From Cladophialophora immunda (taxonomy: Eukaryota > Ascomycota > Eurotiomycetes > Chaetothyriales > Herpotrichiellaceae), in assembly GCF_000835495.1 (NCBI RefSeq), contig NW_015622547.1, positions 1,984,001-2,048,000 on the forward strand: 64,000 nucleotides of DNA, written 5' to 3'. Within the stretch, counting starts at the first letter, position 1, and each line of letters starts with the position of its first letter. Position numbers and translations under genes: made by a program. Shown here piece after piece: positions 23,188 to 34,456 of the stretch. The notes beneath the pieces are model-generated. The model had not been told where the DNA came from. It ran no database searches and saw nothing but the letters and a program-made list of their open reading frames with translations.

Positions 23188-24458
23188 TTAGTCTTCCCGG
23201 CGATGACTTCTTTTAATACTCCCGAACCTTTTCTTCAATCCTCCGCTAAGCCTCTTGCTGATGCTTCCACTTCTTCCGAGCCCCTCGCCGTCGTCCCACC
23301 CCGATCGATCTGCGGTTGGCGGAACAGGACCGCTTGAGCTCCGGTTTCGGTTTTTCATTTCAATGCCGTTGTTGCCGGTGGCCTTCTGCTCCTCGCCGGA
23401 AATCTTGTGCTCTTTGAGAGCCTTCTCCAAACTGTAACTTGGTTCGCCTTTGCCTTTGACGTCGCTAGGGTCATATTGCACGCCCGGCCATCGTTTATAT
23501 GCTCCACCTTCCGGGCCGCCTTCAATCATCATATTGTCACCTTCTTCGTAGTTGTAGACGTTGCCGTTGCGATCCATATTTCCTGGAGCGTATGCCGCAA
23601 CGCCGTCGAGTGGCCGGTGGCCTCTGACAGAGTCCATGATCTTCTCCTTGGGCGTTGCTTTCAGAGCTTCCGCATTAGAACTGGCTACAGCTGCCAACGG
23701 ACTGTTTAACGAATTGTTACGCGCAAACAAGGTAGCGTCGTATGGACCGCCGTGGTGATATGCGCCTCCACCGGTCATGTCAAGGTTGTCGATGATGTCC
23801 GGTTGAATATGGTGTTTTCTGGTCGCGTGACGCGCGCGATCTGCCGAGGCCTTCTCTTTTGTCAGAGTATCGAGAGGGCGGTGGGACATATCGCCTGGAT
23901 AACGCTCCGAGAGGGAGCTCCCGCGTCGGCGACGACCACTGCCGTGAGGGCTCGAGTGGTTTTCACTCCCGAATGCCTCTTGTCTATGGTTAGGGGATCG
24001 AGGCGTTTGGGGTGACCGTGGAGATTGAGGAGAATGCGAATACTGGTTGGCCGCGACTGGAGAAGTCGCTGAGGGTGGGGGAGAAGGGTACGACTGCGGA
24101 GGGTATGGTCCCTTGTTGCCCGAAATAGGAGAATAACCATTGCTGTTCAGTGAAGCAGAGCGCTTGATCTCGGTCGTGGTAGAGTTGGAAAGGGAGTTCT
24201 TGCGGTATGGGTTTGTCTTTGAGAGGCGCCTGCCTACTAATTGCTTTGACTGAGGGGATGGCTTGACTGGAGCGACCGTCGCACCGGGTCGGAAGGTGTT
24301 TCCTGGGCCATCTTCTTGCGAAGGATCTGGAGCGTTCAATGGGTCAAGCAGGTACTTAGTAGCCTGAAGCGGAATGAGAGTCAGCCTTGCGCCCTCCTGA
24401 TCTATTGGAAGGGTGAAGCTGGATAGGTACGTACCCAATTTTTGTCGCTGGTATCCAT
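23188..24458 (-). CDS. pal1: Pal1 cell morphology protein
   Basis: Pal1-family protein (fission yeast pal1, budding yeast PAL1/PAL2), a peripheral protein at growth sites linked to endocytic patches and cell shape. Exons 24458-24435 and 24363-23188; the 24-nt first exon gives MDTSDKNW, followed by ATKYLLDPLNAPDPS, so the spliced N-terminus is the conserved one; 399 aa. The Pal1 core is RKHHIQPDIIDNLDMTG, then YHHGGPYDATLFARN, and KATPKEKIMDSV with RPLDGVAAYAPG. Residues 60-190 are Ser/Pro-rich and disordered with SPQSPRSPQTPRSP repeats, likely phosphosites. The C-terminus is basic (GGLKKRFGSIKRSHRRED), which may bind membranes. Only the 24-nt exon makes an ATG start possible. Confidence 0.93.
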
Positions 24459-25409
24459 GGTCTAAGCTCACAATGCGCAGATTCGCGGACAGGAAAGAAG
24501 TCTCGTCGGGCAGTCTCGAGGTGAACCGGGAAGAATAAAGGAATTGGAAAACTGCTATCTGAGCTTACACAAAGTGCAAAGGTTAAGAGGGATTCTTCCA
24601 GCGTATGGGCTTTGAGCAACACCAGGTATAATTGGACCTGAAGGAACCAGCACGGAGCAGGCGGGCAACAGACCCTGCTACCGATGTCATGGTGGGGAGG
24701 AACCTGAACGGAGGGCCACCTCCCCAGCAGGGTCAGCGGGGCTAACAAGCAACAGGTCTGGACTCCAGGGTGCGAGCTTGGGGGTCTCTAGGCATCAAAG
24801 CCACCCTGTCATTGGGCTTGTGCCTCGACGTCATGCACTAAATTAAGGCTCCAACGGTGCCTGACAGCTTGGGGACCTACTCTGCTGTAGCTACGACGAC
24901 TCTCGTTACTGTGCAGGACATCTTACAGAGAACCAGTAACAAACATCCACTATCACTGCATCACCATCCGCACCGTTCTTTGCAGCAGCTCTGTATGGAA
25001 GCTCCGAGAAGGACATCTTTATGCAGGAGGATCCCGTCTCTCCGGTCATCCCGTTCCCGAAGGTCCTACGAAGTCTCTGATTTGCACCTGTGATTTTCTC
25101 CCCTACGGAGACGACTAGCGGACAATATGCACAACTGAGACATTGTCCTCGTCACCACCTTATCATTTCCACCTGCCCTCTTTCAAGTTACCACGCGTCA
25201 ACACCGTTCGCTGGTACCCCTGCGGACCCTTTATCTCTGATCGTCACTATTTCCAAGGATCTCAACCTGCTCGAACGCCAGCCGGACGCCAACTCTATTC
25301 ACACCCAGCGAACATCTCATCCTATTATCAAGCTTCGATCCCCGCCTTGGCAGGTACATTGGCCCTTGAGCCATGTGCCTTTCTCGAGCTCTATTGCTAA
25401 AACTTGATC
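24459..25409. promoter_or_regulatory. Divergent promoter Pal1 / USB1
   Basis: 951 bp between two divergent genes, so it contains both promoters and leaders. Several short upstream frames precede USB1, for instance at 24857-25093. No named factor site was identified with confidence. Confidence 0.45.
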
Positions 25410-26360
25410 ATGGTCCTTGTTGACTACTCAGATTCAAGCTCTGAGGACGAAGATCAAGGCACAAAGAAAAAGTCTATCAAGCAAGGAGGTGGGAAACGGA
25501 AGGCTGAGCACGTGGAACCAGACGGGCGGGAGTCCAGCAGGGCCAAACTGCCTCCGCCGCCCTTACCAAGTTCGTTTCACTCGCTTTATGCGACCAACGT
25601 AAGAAGCTCGACTACCGATGACCCTTCCTTGCACGCCGGTCGCACGCGTCAGGTTCCCCATGCGGTAGGTAACTGGCCCACCCACATCTATCTCGAGTGG
25701 TATCCATCAAGGTGCTGCCTCGCGACCCTCGATGCGGTGATAGAGAGAGCTCGCTTGGCATTGGGATCAGCACGCGAAGACTCCAAAATCAATGTGCACA
25801 GCTTCCTCCACTCTGAGTTGGGCGCACAGTTACCACTTCACATCAGTCTATCTGCCCCCCTCGTGTTGAAGACAGAGCAAAGAGAACAATTCCAGACCAG
25901 CCTCGAATCAAAAGTGAGGCAGGGCCGCATCAAGCCATTCACGGTCCATATATCAGGACTCGACTGGGTAGCAAATCACGACAAAACGAGGTTCTTCTTG
26001 GTTTTGAAGCTCATGAAGCCTGAGGACGATGAATTGAACAGGTTGCTATCAATCTGTAATGCGATTGCTCGGCAATTCGACCTGCCTCGACTCTATGAAG
26101 AGCGGTGCGACACTCCCACAGGCTTTCAGCCCCGGTCGACAAGCAAGACAATACGTCAAATGACTGACAAGTCGAATGCCTTTCATATCAGTATAGCATG
26201 GATCCTTAGTGAGCCTGATGACCAAGCTAGGCAAGAGCTCGTTCACCTTGTAGATGACAAGGTGCGGGCTTTGAAGGTGAGCTTCCCACTTCTCAAGCTC
26301 AAAATCGGGAATTCTGTGATCGATTGTCTTTTCGCAACCGGGTGTGATGGAGACAAATGA
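25410..26360 (+). CDS. USB1: U6 snRNA phosphodiesterase USB1
   Basis: 2H-family exoribonuclease that trims the 3' oligo(U) tail of U6 snRNA and leaves a terminal phosphate, protecting U6 in the nucleus. Single exon, 316 aa, starting at the ATG at 25410 (MVLVDYSDSSSEDED, an acidic start common in this family). Two HxS motifs, HISLS with H144 and HISIA with H259, sit 115 residues apart and form the active site. GNWPTHIYLEWYPS opens the fold, and the end LKIGNSVIDCLF matches the family. The Lys-rich segment GTKKKSIKQGGGKRK may be a nuclear signal. No intron and no defect. It is divergent from Pal1. Confidence 0.95.
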   Translation: MVLVDYSDSSSEDEDQGTKKKSIKQGGGKRKAEHVEPDGRESSRAKLPPPPLPSSFHSLYATNVRSSTTDDPSLHAGRTRQVPHAVGNWPTHIYLEWYPSRCCLATLDAVIERARLALGSAREDSKINVHSFLHSELGAQLPLHISLSAPLVLKTEQREQFQTSLESKVRQGRIKPFTVHISGLDWVANHDKTRFFLVLKLMKPEDDELNRLLSICNAIARQFDLPRLYEERCDTPTGFQPRSTSKTIRQMTDKSNAFHISIAWILSEPDDQARQELVHLVDDKVRALKVSFPLLKLKIGNSVIDCLFATGCDGDK

Positions 26361-26793
26361 TAACAACAATGTTGGTTGTCATGGGAAGGGCGCGACTCCT
26401 GCCGTTTCTCTTCTCGCAACGCATGACTCGTCTCGAACTGTGCTGCTCCATGCTCGACCGCAGACGCAGACTTCCGACTCTTTCGACTCCGGGGCTTGCA
26501 GTGAGCATTTGTCACTGCCTTTCTCGGCCCACACAAGGTCTCTCGAGCCTGCATATCCCCCATCGCAGTCACCTGTCTGGCACGAGCTCTCGACGATGTT
26601 GCATCTCGCTGGAAGGTGACCGGTCCGCCCCCAGACGCGACCAAGACATCGGGACGGTCGTGACCATGACAGGGATGTTTTGCTGACCTTTCATCCATGA
26701 CTTGTGTGGAGCCAGATGATGAGCGACCCTGTCAATTTCGATAGATGGTCGTGACTGAATTGTCGATTGTAATTCCAGCTCAAAAAGAATTCC
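26361..26793. other. Convergent intergenic region
   Basis: 433 bp between USB1 and CGR1, presumably their 3' UTRs. No feature was recognised. Confidence 0.5.
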
Positions 26794-27239
26794 TCAACTT
26801 TTCAGCAACTTGTTCCTCTTTTCTCTTCGCTTCCTCCTCTCCACTAATTTCTTGTGCATTTTCTCCGCCATCTTGTCATAGCGCTCCTTCTCCTCTTTGG
26901 CTTTCCGCCTGTCCTTGATTGCCTGAACACGGCGACTTCGTTCGGCCTCTTTTTCTTCTCTCATTTCTTGTTCGCGAGCCTTGGTGGCTTGTTTAAGCGT
27001 TTCTTGTTCTTTTCGTTTGACATAGGTCGTTTTCCCGGCCGTCGGGCGGAAAGGCTTTTTCGGAGCGTGCCAGTTCTTGCCTGTCCATCCAATGAGTTTC
27101 ACAGAATATATTTCAGCATATGTACTGTACCATTGACTCTCATTCCAATCCTTTGGACAGGTTCAGTCGCGGCTTTCGCTGTAGAAGATTCTGCTGTGGG
27201 CATTGTTGTCCCAGCTGGCGATAACTGAACGACGGACAT
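26794..27239 (-). CDS. CGR1: rRNA-processing protein CGR1
   Basis: Small nucleolar protein needed for 60S ribosome assembly and pre-rRNA processing in fungi. Exons 27239-27131 and 27080-26794 give 131 aa, the normal size. The intron splits the Gly codon of [11 protein letters not shown]. The core [18 protein letters not shown] is followed by an almost uninterrupted Lys/Arg/Glu coiled coil and the conserved end [12 protein letters not shown]. The N-terminal 35 residues are variable and Ala/Ser/Thr-rich, as in other fungi. Divergent from the ornithine carrier gene. Confidence 0.95.
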
Positions 27240-27908
27240 GTTTCCAGTATTATCTCCTCTAGCAGTGTCCACAAGCTATAATAGGACTCTTCGAAGCTCA
27301 AACTCATAAAGGTAACCCTTTCAAGGAAATGAACACAGGACAGGACTAACAAGTATGACAATTGGTGGTGGCTGGCAAAATATTTCTTATCTTATCTTAT
27401 CTACAGTTACCCTGAGTAAGAAATACCTTTGTCTGACTCTGTGAATCTTCCTCACGAAACCGAGGGCTGGCGGCAATAGCCTCTTGGAGCCTTGTTTTGG
27501 ACCTGTCAGACAGTTGCGCGTTTTGGCACCTGAGGCGTTTCCGATCATCGCAATTTTGCCCGCAAAATCTTTTTTTGCCTTTCACTCCACTGCCCAAGAC
27601 ACAACTGGCGGACCCCTCGATTTCGAGGTTGCAAAGATGAATGCAACACTTCATGAACAGCTTTGAGCTGCCGCCGTTCCCTCCCGCTATAAATTGGCAG
27701 TCTTGTCCTCGATCCTGGGCATAAAATTTTCCTCGAGCAAGTTCTACAGCCAGTCCGTTCACTGGTCTTTCCGTGCACTTCAAACTCCACTCCATTTTCG
27801 CACCCGACACCGCTCTTCCCTCGCTTCAGGGAGCCCCTCTCGCACACATATTGCAATATGTTATTACGATAGCCTTCCTTGGTTCCGCTCCTCACACCTA
27901 TCCTCTGC
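27240..27908. promoter_or_regulatory. Divergent promoter CGR1 / ornithine carrier
   Basis: 669 bp hold both promoters and leaders. A TCTTA repeat (TTATCTTATCTTATCT) lies near 27385-27402. No other feature was recognised. Confidence 0.45.
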
Positions 27909-28985
27909 ATGGCGGCCTTCAAAGATGAGCTGCAGTCAGTCTCTGGCTTCGACCAGAGCAATGGTCACAAGCCTAGCACGTCCACCCACCAACAGTCAGA
28001 GCTCCTGCTCACCCCTCCAAGCCAGAGCCTGGAAGCGCTTAAGGACATAGCCTATGGATCAACAGCTGGGATACTGGGGAAGTTCGTGGAATATCCGTTT
28101 GACACGGTCAAGGTCCGACTCCAAGCCCAATCACACGAGGCTGGCGCAGTCCCCAGGTTACAAGGCCCCCTTGATGCCTTCTCCGCTGCGTTTCGGTCGC
28201 CTGAGGGGCCTCTCGTGTCACTGTATAGAGGGATCAGTGCCCCTCTGCTTGGTGCTGCAATCGAAACATCTTCCTTGTTCTTCAGCTATCGAATCGCCCA
28301 AGACATTGTTGTGGGAGCCACCCCGGCTCTGCGCGCTCAACGAGATCGAAATCCCCACGACAAGATCGAACTCCCCTTTTCTTACCTTGTTGGCTGCGGC
28401 GCCGCCTCAGGAGCCTTCACCTCCCTCCTCCTCACGCCCATCGAACTCATAAAATGCAAGATGCAAGTCCCCTTGCCCCCTTCCAACCTCGCCTCCAAGC
28501 TTGGTTACACAACGACTCGTCCACTTGGGCCCATGCAACTCATAACCACAATCTTCCGCTCGCAAGGGCTTCTCGGCTTCTGGCATGGCCAGCTTGGCAC
28601 GCTCATCCGTGAAACAGGCGGTTCAGCGGCATGGTTCGGCTCTTACGAAGGTGTTAAAATGTTGTTCCTCCGCTCGGACCCTGCTGTGAACCATGTATCA
28701 GACGTTAAAGTGTGGCAGCAGATGGTTGCAGGGGCAGCGGCAGGGATGTCGTACAATTTCGTCTTTTATCCGGCCGATACAATCAAGTCCCGCATGCAGA
28801 CGTCCAGCACCGATGTCATCGCGGGACAAACCAGGCTAACGTTTCTTTCGACGGGCCGAGATTTATGGCGGGAACAGGGAGTCAAGGGATTCTATCGAGG
28901 CTGCGGGATCACGGTGTTCCGCGCGGCTCCAAGTTCAGCGATCATTTTCAGCATCTACGAGGCGTTGCGGAGGTATCTCGGCTGA
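27909..28985 (+). CDS. ORT1: Mitochondrial ornithine carrier
   Basis: Mitochondrial carrier family protein of the inner membrane. It resembles ORT1/ARG11 of yeast and ARG-13/AmcA of moulds, which export ornithine from the matrix for arginine synthesis. Single exon, 358 aa from the ATG at 27909 (MAAFKDELQS); the upstream frame has only a TTG. Three carrier repeats show PFDTVK (63-68), PIELIK and PADTIK, each followed by a basic residue, and six hydrophobic segments are expected. The ETGGSAAWFGSYE segment agrees with the ornithine carrier subfamily. The 40-residue N-terminal extension is polar. Assignment to ornithine rather than another basic amino acid is by resemblance and should be read as likely. 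Confidence 0.88.
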   Translation: MAAFKDELQSVSGFDQSNGHKPSTSTHQQSELLLTPPSQSLEALKDIAYGSTAGILGKFVEYPFDTVKVRLQAQSHEAGAVPRLQGPLDAFSAAFRSPEGPLVSLYRGISAPLLGAAIETSSLFFSYRIAQDIVVGATPALRAQRDRNPHDKIELPFSYLVGCGAASGAFTSLLLTPIELIKCKMQVPLPPSNLASKLGYTTTRPLGPMQLITTIFRSQGLLGFWHGQLGTLIRETGGSAAWFGSYEGVKMLFLRSDPAVNHVSDVKVWQQMVAGAAAGMSYNFVFYPADTIKSRMQTSSTDVIAGQTRLTFLSTGRDLWREQGVKGFYRGCGITVFRAAPSSAIIFSIYEALRRYLG

Positions 28986-29649
28986 TAACCTAGAGGTGAG
29001 CGACAAAGACCATCGGATCGTTCACTCACTGCATAACGGCACATCAACAAGGCTTGAGGAAATCATCGAGAGCCGGCAGAAGCTTCCAACAACGTGGGCA
29101 TATATAGGCCTCCCCACCCTGGAGCTAGGCGAAAAGGCTATGCATCCCAATATGTATTGGGTTCGTGGTCGACCTGATTCAGCTTAGTGAGAGTCAACAC
29201 GAAGACATGGAAACAAGCGGCACAACAGTCTTTCTCTGTGCTGACGCCGAAAGAAACGACTTAACATGAAGATGAGCATTTGGATTCGACACGTGGCGTG
29301 CTTTAGAGCTCAGGGGACTTCGACGCACGATCAAAATCTGCGGCATATTCAAAAAGTTCAAGCATGCATAAAACGGGCGGCGCCGGGCATTCCAATAGAC
29401 ATAGAAACGGATTTTTGTCACCACAGCATATTTCAACATTGCATGAAGGGCTATTTCGGGTATCTTCTCAGCTAGTTCTACTATCAGAGCCTTGAACATC
29501 CAAAACTGTTGTCCCCTTGGCTCTAGTTCATGTTCTGTTGTGTCGCCCTGAACCATACGCCGTTTACCTGCTCGAAACCTACGGTCTTGTCTTCATCGCA
29601 TCTTAGGCAGATGGCATTTCCTTCATCCCTGCAGGGTCCCTCGTCGGCG
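28986..29649. other. Convergent intergenic region
   Basis: 664 bp between the carrier and the FAD monooxygenase. Short frames only. Nothing was recognised. Confidence 0.5.
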
Positions 29650-31032
29650 TCATTGCGATTCCATCTTCAAGTCGTTCACGAGATCCTCTGGACAGTACAG
29701 CCACCCCCATTGCTCGACCACGGCTTTCTCACCCGCACCGTCCATGTCGGCTCCACGCTCAACCTGAGCTTGGGATCTCGGGAGAGACTTGTACACCTCG
29801 CCGTCGTTCAACCTCCGCTGTTCTTCGATCGGCAATCGCAAGTTATGCATCCGCTGCGTCAGCTTGAGGATCTCGTCGATCCTCTCTTGTCTACGTCGGT
29901 GCCATTCCCGCAACGATTCGCATAACTTCCCGCCGACGCTCGCGCCCCTTAAGCCCGCGCTTCCAGCGTTGGCGGCGCTGTTGAACACGGCGTGGAGGAC
30001 TCGAGCGAGCGTCCAGCCATCTTCAAAGGCCTGGTTCGCGCCCTGGCCACTCGTGGGCGGCATCGCGTGCGCCGCATCTCCGATCAAGATCACCCGGCCA
30101 CCTCCCTCGCCACCATCGTCGTTTTGGGACGACGACGACCACCATCTCTCCAATCGGGACAAAGTCTGCAGCGGCCAGATGTACGTGCTTCCGGGCACGA
30201 TGTTATCCACCGCGCTCTGGACGACGGGTAACCGGCCCCCGTAGCCCTCGCGGAGAAATGCGAGGTGAAAGTCTCGATCCGCGGAGAGGCGGGCCCATTC
30301 CTCGCGTGTCTGAGGAGGAAAGGCACGTTGCGTGCCAGCGAGAAGCTCACTGGCATCGGGAAGCTGTGGACCCAGGAGGAAAGCTCCGACACCGTTTCGG
30401 CCTTCGAGCATGGCAACGGTGGTGGCCTCGTCGTGCCCGGCCCCCGCTCCTTGGAGGGACGATGCCTTGACGGCGCCGCAGACCACGAGGACTCCGTTGT
30501 ATTCAGGGTTGGACTGCGGAAACAGCAACGTCCGGATCTTACTGTGTATCCCGTCCGCGGCGATCAAGACGTCCGCGTGAGCCGTGGTTCCATCCTGGAA
30601 TCTGAAGTCCACTCCACCTTCGTCCTCGGATAGGACTTTGGAGAATCTCTTGCCGTAGACAACCTCGATCTGCCTCTCAGCGCACGCCGCCGAAAGCACC
30701 TTGAGAATCGCATTCCGATACACCCTCAGCGCATCATACCCAAACAGTTCGCGAGACCCCAGGTAGAAGCCGCTGTCTTTCACATTGCCTTCTGAGTCCC
30801 TGATCTCGACGACCGCGAAATTGAACCCCTGCTCGCAAAGCTGGGGATACACGCCGTACCTGTCGAGGATGCGCAGGCTGTTGGGCGCCAGCATGACCGC
30901 TCCAGCAAAACGGCCAGCCGAAGGCGTCTGTTCGTAGACTGTGCACCGGATTGAGTGTGCGTGGAGAGCAAGCGCCATTCCCAAGCCGGCGAGACCGGCG
31001 CCGATGATGGCGACGTGGAAATTCGAAGTCAT
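29650..31032 (-). CDS. FAD-dependent aromatic-type monooxygenase
   Basis: Class A flavoprotein monooxygenase, salicylate-hydroxylase-like, using NAD(P)H and O2. Single exon, 460 aa. The dinucleotide motif IIGAGLAGLG lies at 9-18; the DG motif is LIAADGIHSKIRTLLFP; and the GD motif is LIGDAAHAMPPTSGQGANQA with the following FEDG. All three class signatures are intact. An unusual low-complexity insertion of Ser, Asn, Asp and Gly (SSSSQNDDGGEGGG) sits just before the GD motif. The gene lies downstream of a Zn2Cys6 regulator on the same strand (574 bp gap), which suggests a small pathway unit. Substrate unknown: an aromatic acid, phenol or secondary metabolite is possible. GC content is notably high. 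Confidence 0.92.
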   Translation of the reverse strand: MTSNFHVAIIGAGLAGLGMALALHAHSIRCTVYEQTPSAGRFAGAVMLAPNSLRILDRYGVYPQLCEQGFNFAVVEIRDSEGNVKDSGFYLGSRELFGYDALRVYRNAILKVLSAACAERQIEVVYGKRFSKVLSEDEGGVDFRFQDGTTAHADVLIAADGIHSKIRTLLFPQSNPEYNGVLVVCGAVKASSLQGAGAGHDEATTVAMLEGRNGVGAFLLGPQLPDASELLAGTQRAFPPQTREEWARLSADRDFHLAFLREGYGGRLPVVQSAVDNIVPGSTYIWPLQTLSRLERWWSSSSQNDDGGEGGGRVILIGDAAHAMPPTSGQGANQAFEDGWTLARVLHAVFNSAANAGSAGLRGASVGGKLCESLREWHRRRQERIDEILKLTQRMHNLRLPIEEQRRLNDGEVYKSLPRSQAQVERGADMDGAGEKAVVEQWGWLYCPEDLVNDLKMESQ

Positions 31033-31606
31033 TTTGGCGTCTACGGGGAACCAAAAGTGCCCCCGGGTTTCGAAGCGTGTCCTCGATGTTGCAGCTTCCC
31101 AGGAAGAGCTTGACTTACCTAACGACCAATGCTGGATTTCCGGAGATCATCAGCCTTGTGTCAAGTGTTCGTAGCACAACATGGCCGCCATGCTGGTGAT
31201 CTCAAACTAGAAGCGCTCTGACAGACTCCGGAAGCACGTCCAGCGAAAACCAACCCGGTCATCGGAGGGCCTTGAAGTATGTTCCTCTATGTAGCGGGCA
31301 CGCGTCAGGCCGGTGCTGACTCTAATGGATACAAAAGATGTGAGACGCCCCATTGATTATGTCAACGCAGTAAGCTTCGAGAAATTTGGTCGTAGGAGAT
31401 CACCCGGCATACTCAAGCCTGCTAGATGACTGTTATTGTGCGTGGAACCTTTCTAGGCGCATCACGCCATGGGCGACGCATAAGAAGGAGAGCGTCGACA
31501 AAGAGCCGATTCGTGGCACGCTATAGAGGGTTGGGGGTTCGCCCCCAAATTGGCAGAGAATGATTGGGGAGGGGGTGGAATCATATTTCAAAGTATCAGC
31601 AACGTC
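31033..31606. other. Intergenic, tandem
   Basis: 574 bp between the monooxygenase start and the regulator stop on the minus strand. It should hold the monooxygenase promoter. No inverted CGG pair typical of Zn2Cys6 targets was identified with confidence. Confidence 0.45.
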
Positions 31607-33924
31607 TCACAGCTCGTCTAGATCAAAGCGCTCAAAAATGTCGATCTTTGGGAAACTCTCCCACACGGGATCGAAGCTGGTCCCCACGTAGGAAGTGTAA
31701 TCAACAGTAGGCTCTGCGCCGTGCTCGTCTGCCGGAGCCGCAATGATCTGGACGTGCGCTCGTTCCAGCTCGGCTTGACACTCACGTACTAGCTCCTGGA
31801 GTCTTTCCAGGATCATCGCTTCCCTGCTCTGGCCAGGACGTTGTGGCAACAGCGATGTTAGGATGATGTTGTAGTAGACAATGTCTTTGACTTTGGAGCC
31901 GCGGTATGGCAGCCGACGGGTCATCGGCTCCAACGTGTCCTTGGCTGCATATATCAGACTGCTTTGCGTATATGAGGGCGCTCTGACGACGCTGTTGTCG
32001 TTTGCGCCATCCGGCGACATTGCTGGCTGGGTGGTGCGGGCCGCACCAGCGTTTGCCTCGGCGGCGGGGTCGAGCTTCTTGATCTCGAGACAGATCCCCA
32101 GGATCGCCTGGCCCAGTTCCTGTCTGTAGCAAGTGTAGAAGAAGTCCCAGTATCCTTGCGGCCTAGGTACGTTGAGCTCCGAGTATTGCGGGTCGAAAAG
32201 GTCTTGGTAGTTTGCGAGCATCAGGCAGCTTTGGAGATAGCCGGCTCTCACCTCTCGCTCCAGCTCGCCCATGTCGGGTGAAAGAATGCAGCGCGAATAT
32301 AGGTGCATCAGGGGTCGCCTGATGCTGATGTCAAGTTCCATCCGGGCCATCAGCCGGGGCGGAGTCTTGCTCGCTGCATCACCTGTATAATTGAAGCGTA
32401 ATGGCGGAGGAAGGTCTTGCAGCACTTTTTCCAGGTAGCGAGTGTGCTGGAGGACGTCTTCAGTCTTGATATGGGCCGCATCGTCGATTTGCTTGCAAGC
32501 TGCGACCCGGCGTGGAAATGACTGGGCGAGGAGATATTGGCACAGACCATCAGTCCAATCCTTCGTAGGTCGCGATGGAGGTAGTCTCCGCATGCCCTCG
32601 AATATTTCTTCATCGTTGACATTCCTGGGGGGCTTGGAAGTGTACGACGGGACCAAGCAGGGCATCTTGCACAGGATTGACAGCATGAGGTCGCATTCAA
32701 CAATAGTCATCCAGTTGCGCCGCCGCAGTTCTCCTTCGAACACGCTGATCCCCGGCAGAGTCATGGGGTCTTGGTCCATCTTCATGACCAAGGCATCGCG
32801 GAGAAGCTCACCATTCAGTCGAAAAAGATCATCCATTGGATCCAAGTTCAGCCAGCCGCAAATGAGAAGAAGCATTTTGACCTGCAGAGCTGGCAAGCGG
32901 TATCTCTCAGTGTTCTGTAGGTCTCGAAGGAAATTCTTCATGAATTGCAATGCATCGTCAGGCTTGATGGCCATGCATGATCGAGCTGCTTCGCATTCTC
33001 CATGAGTACCAAGGATGACGGCGACTGCCAGGACACCGACCAGCTGCGGAACAAAACCAAACCTGCAAGCGTGCTCGCCCTCTGAAAAGTAGACGCGTAG
33101 CTGATCTCTGAATTCGGGGAAATGCAGGATTCGAAAACAATGTTCCATGTTGTCGAAGTAGAGGATCGCTAGCTTTTCGCACACATCGAACGGCGGCAGC
33201 TGTAGAGGGGACCGGCCGATGGAGGACGCTGGTGGAGGCCGTGAATGTTGTGCGGTGTGATTCTTCTCAGCAGAGTAGTTCAAGTCTTTCAATCTTCTTC
33301 GCAGCGCCATCATCTTAGGAGTAGTTGCATCATTCTGCAGCTTGACCATGAACGCACAAGCATCGTTGAACTATCTGGGTCAGTACTGAGAATGCGAGGG
33401 GGACAAATCCGCTGTAGTTCTTGCACGAGGCTCACCTGCGAGCTCATCTGAGTGAGCCTGTTCAAGGGCTTTTCAGGGCAAACAAAGTCGTCTGCGGAAG
33501 GACGGATTGGTGAACTTTGACTGATAGCTGGCTCGCCATTGCGCCCGGTGCTTTGAGCCAGCAAAGCCCTCTCCAGCCTGGACACCCTGTCCTGGAGATC
33601 CTCGATAATACCGTGGCTCACCGGGGGAGGACCTTGGTCGGACAGAGCATTCCGCGCCAGGTCACTTCCACCTCCTTCAATGATAGCAGGGGGTTCGAGG
33701 CGCTGCCGCTTGTTCGGTGCGCTCAGGGCCGCTGAATACTCGATGTTTGGCTCGGGTTCTTGACCGACCTGGTATTCGCATTTGCCGGGGCGTCCAATCT
33801 TGACACATTGCTGGCAGGGATGCGAACGAGAACAACGCAGCTTTTTCCGTCTGCACTCCAGGCAGGAGATGACCGGCCTTGGTCGTTTGGCTGGGGCTTG
33901 ACTAGCAGGACTCGGCTCTGACAT
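31607..33924 (-). CDS. Zn2Cys6 fungal transcription factor
   Basis: Gal4-type regulator with a C-terminal fungal-specific regulatory domain. Exons 33924-33436 and 33370-31607 give 750 aa. The DNA-binding domain is CLECRRKKLRCSRSHPCQQC plus C49: C21-x2-C24-x6-C31-x5-C37-x2-C40-x8-C49. A short coiled coil follows (IIEDLQDRVSRLERALLAQ), expected for dimer binding to paired CGG sites. The middle part (YFDNMEHCFRILHFPEFRDQ) begins the Fungal_trans-like domain, and MDQDPMTLPGISVFEGELRRR with NWMTIVECDL is its typical continuation. The in-frame intron of 65 bp has clean GTGAGC and ATAG ends. It may control the adjacent monooxygenase; that is inferred only from position. Confidence 0.93.
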
Positions 33925-34456
33925 TTCTGATACATCCGAGAGGTGGAAGGAAGTTTTCGGCAGTCATGCCTGATGATGGAATACGAGTCCGAGGTGATGT
34001 TGACGATGGAGGATTGGCGCGACTTTCTCTACCCCTGTCTGAGCGTGCCTGGCGAAGGACTGCACTCTAGTCGGAGAACAAGGAGATGGAGGCGGAGGAG
34101 ACGTTGACTTGCAGAATGAGGTGCGGTGCGCGCGAGTGCTCGAGATTCCACATTCGACTGGTCCCCATGCGCACCCAATCATCTGACATGTTCACACAGA
34201 CCTCGGCTGGACAATGCCATCGCTTCAACACCTTTCCATCATCCTGTGCTGGCTGCCTGAGCTCTTCTAAGATTATATATTGCTGGTGAGTAAGTTCTGA
34301 CAGAGGTCCATGACCGGTTTTTCCGAGTTTCTAGATCTTCACAGGAGTATAAAGGCTGCAGGGAACATCATCCGGGTCATCATTGTTCGGCCTAGACCGT
34401 ACATCTACATCAGGTTCCACGGTTATAGATAGCAAGCTACCTCACGACGGGCAGGC
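33925..34456. promoter_or_regulatory. Divergent promoter regulator / TDP2-like
   Basis: 532 bp between the divergent starts. It must contain both promoters. No named site was resolved. Confidence 0.45.

Noticed and set aside
29789..30633. Plus-strand frames of 108-151 codons over the FAD monooxygenase
   Set aside because: The minus strand carries all three flavoprotein motifs; the opposite frames come from high GC and lack motifs.
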